From: Candidatus Poribacteria bacterium
Lineage (GTDB): Bacteria > Poribacteria > WGA-4E > WGA-3G
DNA: 7,670 bases
Reading direction: 5' to 3'
Assembly (NCBI GenBank): GCA_009835515.1
Contig: VXXH01000274.1
Span: 1-7,670, forward strand
The position numbers and the translations under genes were made by a program. The first letter of the stretch is position 1, and every line of letters begins with the position of its first letter. The notes beneath the pieces were generated by a model. That model made no database searches. It was not told the origin of the DNA and worked only from the letters and a program-made list of their open reading frames with translations. Positions 6,623-7,670 of this stretch are shown in pieces.

Positions 6623-7670
6623 CTACGGTTTCCACAACGTCGCCTCAATGAACCGTTCACCATCCGGTTCTTCATCAAAATAGTAGGCAGTTACCACAGT
6701 TCCATCGGGACGTTGGATCGTGCGAGGGTAGCCGATGTCGGGGTCCCCACCATTATCGCGTAAGACGATTTCCTCACCCCAGGTCTTGCCAGCGTCACTG
6801 CTCAACTTCGCACAGATTCGGTGCGGCGCATCCCGGTATCCATAGATAAGGCATAGTCTGCCATCATGAAGAAGCGTTAGGGTTGGCGGATTCCCACCAC
6901 GTCCGGTGTTTTCCGCAGGACGATTCATGTAGTCCCATGTCTGTCCGTTATCATTTGAACTGTAGAGATCAATCCAGTTTAGCCGCTCTTCCCAGTCTGA
7001 ACCTGAAGCATTGCCTTTGCCGCGGCACCGAACCGCGACTAAAATCTGTGACGCTGACAGCCGAACGCTCGCAGGCATAATAGCAAACCCTTCAGGTTCC
7101 GGTCCGATCTGAGATAACAACGAAAAAGACGCGCCGCCATCGGTTGTTTGTGCACAGAATATCAATCCCTCTTCACCATTTGTTTTTGATGCCGTAAGAA
7201 ACACCAAGCATTCATCTGAACTTGAGACCAAGTAATCCGTGCGTGCTGCGATACCGGTGTACCCGAACATCGGCAGCTTAAACGGGCCTCCCCAACTTTT
7301 ACACCGATCTGTAGAGGTATAAAACCATGAGTATGCTCCGGCTCTCAGTCCGGTTCTGCTGCACATCATCGCAAAATCTGGGTGTGAAAAATCGACGCGT
7401 TGGGGTGTCTCAAACGAAACACCCGCCTCCTGCCGATGCCGTTCTTCTACATGCTCATCTGCGGAGAGTGTGCCTCTTGCGGGTAGACGACACGGTGTCT
7501 CTGAGACGTGCCATGTTTCACCGCCATCTAAACTTCGTGCCTGCATCCCCGTAAACGGTTTATCTCGGTCGCGACGATGGAAACCGGCATCCGACTTGTG
7601 ATAGCCAACGGTAAAGCCGACAACGATCTCGTTATCCCATGACCAGATACCATAATTCGCTGGCCAGCCC
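6623..7670 (-). CDS. Sialidase/neuraminidase-like (BNR/Asp-box) protein, 5' end outside window
   Basis: The frame stays open to the window edge: upstream of the first internal Met (codon 7544-7546) it still encodes family-like sequence (GIWSWDNEIVVGF, GYHKSDAGFHRRDRDKPFTG), so that Met is not the start. At least 348 residues are present. Asp-box motifs (S-x-D-x-G-x-T-W) are seen as SLDGGETW, TTDGGASF, SNDNGQTW and SSDAGKTW, plus a degenerate STDRCKSW, indicating a six-bladed sialidase-type propeller. Possible sialidase active-site Arg residues occur in AVRCRGK, IYGYRDAP and GYPRTIQRPDG, with Tyr in TAYYFDE as a candidate nucleophile. Members of this fold remove sialic acid or related ulosonic acids from glycans, but many environmental homologues have unknown substrates or no activity. 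Whether it has a signal peptide cannot be seen. The stop (TAG, 6623-6625 on the - strand) lies four bases from the opposing gene's stop. Confidence 0.83.
   Translation of the reverse strand, partial: GWPANYGIWSWDNEIVVGFTVGYHKSDAGFHRRDRDKPFTGMQARSLDGGETWHVSETPCRLPARGTLSADEHVEERHRQEAGVSFETPQRVDFSHPDFAMMCSRTGLRAGAYSWFYTSTDRCKSWGGPFKLPMFGYTGIAARTDYLVSSSDECLVFLTASKTNGEEGLIFCAQTTDGGASFSLLSQIGPEPEGFAIMPASVRLSASQILVAVRCRGKGNASGSDWEERLNWIDLYSSNDNGQTWDYMNRPAENTGRGGNPPTLTLLHDGRLCLIYGYRDAPHRICAKLSSDAGKTWGEEIVLRDNGGDPDIGYPRTIQRPDGTVVTAYYFDEEPDGERFIEATLWKP

Overview
The window looks like a chromosomal fragment from a bacterium of the Poribacteria type (marine or sponge-associated). This is inferred from style, not from a marker gene. 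The clues are a sulfatase without a signal peptide, a WD40 protein opening with the 'WNLPENAKARLGKG...SGDIAYSPDG' segment and ending in a dockerin-like 'DVNEDGAVNIQD' loop, a secreted PQQ-type propeller opening 'WPDFLGPTRNS', an Asp-box sialidase-like protein, and intergenic palindromes built on GTTGGGTT and TTTTCGGTTATCAGT. All are combinations I associate with that group. There is no rRNA, tRNA, CRISPR array, transposase or phage gene.

Layout. Positions 1-435 are non-coding and hold a nested palindromic element (122-363) and a T-rich tract. Four genes then run on the + strand: a formylglycine-type S1 sulfatase (436-1869, or from a TTG at 472), a 113-base spacer filled by an inverted repeat, a mannonate dehydratase (uxuA, 1983-3002), a membrane-anchored or secreted protein with 14 WD40 repeats (2999-5086) whose GTG start overlaps the uxuA stop by four bases, and a secreted PQQ-like propeller protein (5221-6618). 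On the - strand, a sialidase/neuraminidase-like protein (6623-7670) converges on the last gene with only four bases between stop codons, and its 5' end lies outside the window.

How the genes may work together (inference). The sulfatase could remove sulfate from a sulfated glycan. Mannonate dehydratase handles a hexuronate-derived acid, turning D-mannonate into 2-keto-3-deoxy-D-gluconate. The sialidase-like protein may act on glycans too. Together they suggest use of sulfated, uronate-containing polysaccharides or glycosaminoglycan-like host material. The two propeller proteins have no evident catalytic role here.

The points most worth a second look are: (1) an in-frame TGA at 5084-5086 that cuts the WD40 protein in the middle of a dockerin-like domain whose remainder is still readable to 5212; (2) a consensus-like promoter whose -10 box covers the annotated ATG of the sulfatase and fits a TTG start 36 bases downstream; (3) the 4-base GTGA overlap coupling a sugar-acid enzyme to a WD40 protein; (4) the intergenic palindromes; and (5) a near-perfect hairpin inside the PQQ-like gene. 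I did not find a convincing wholly new multi-gene system.
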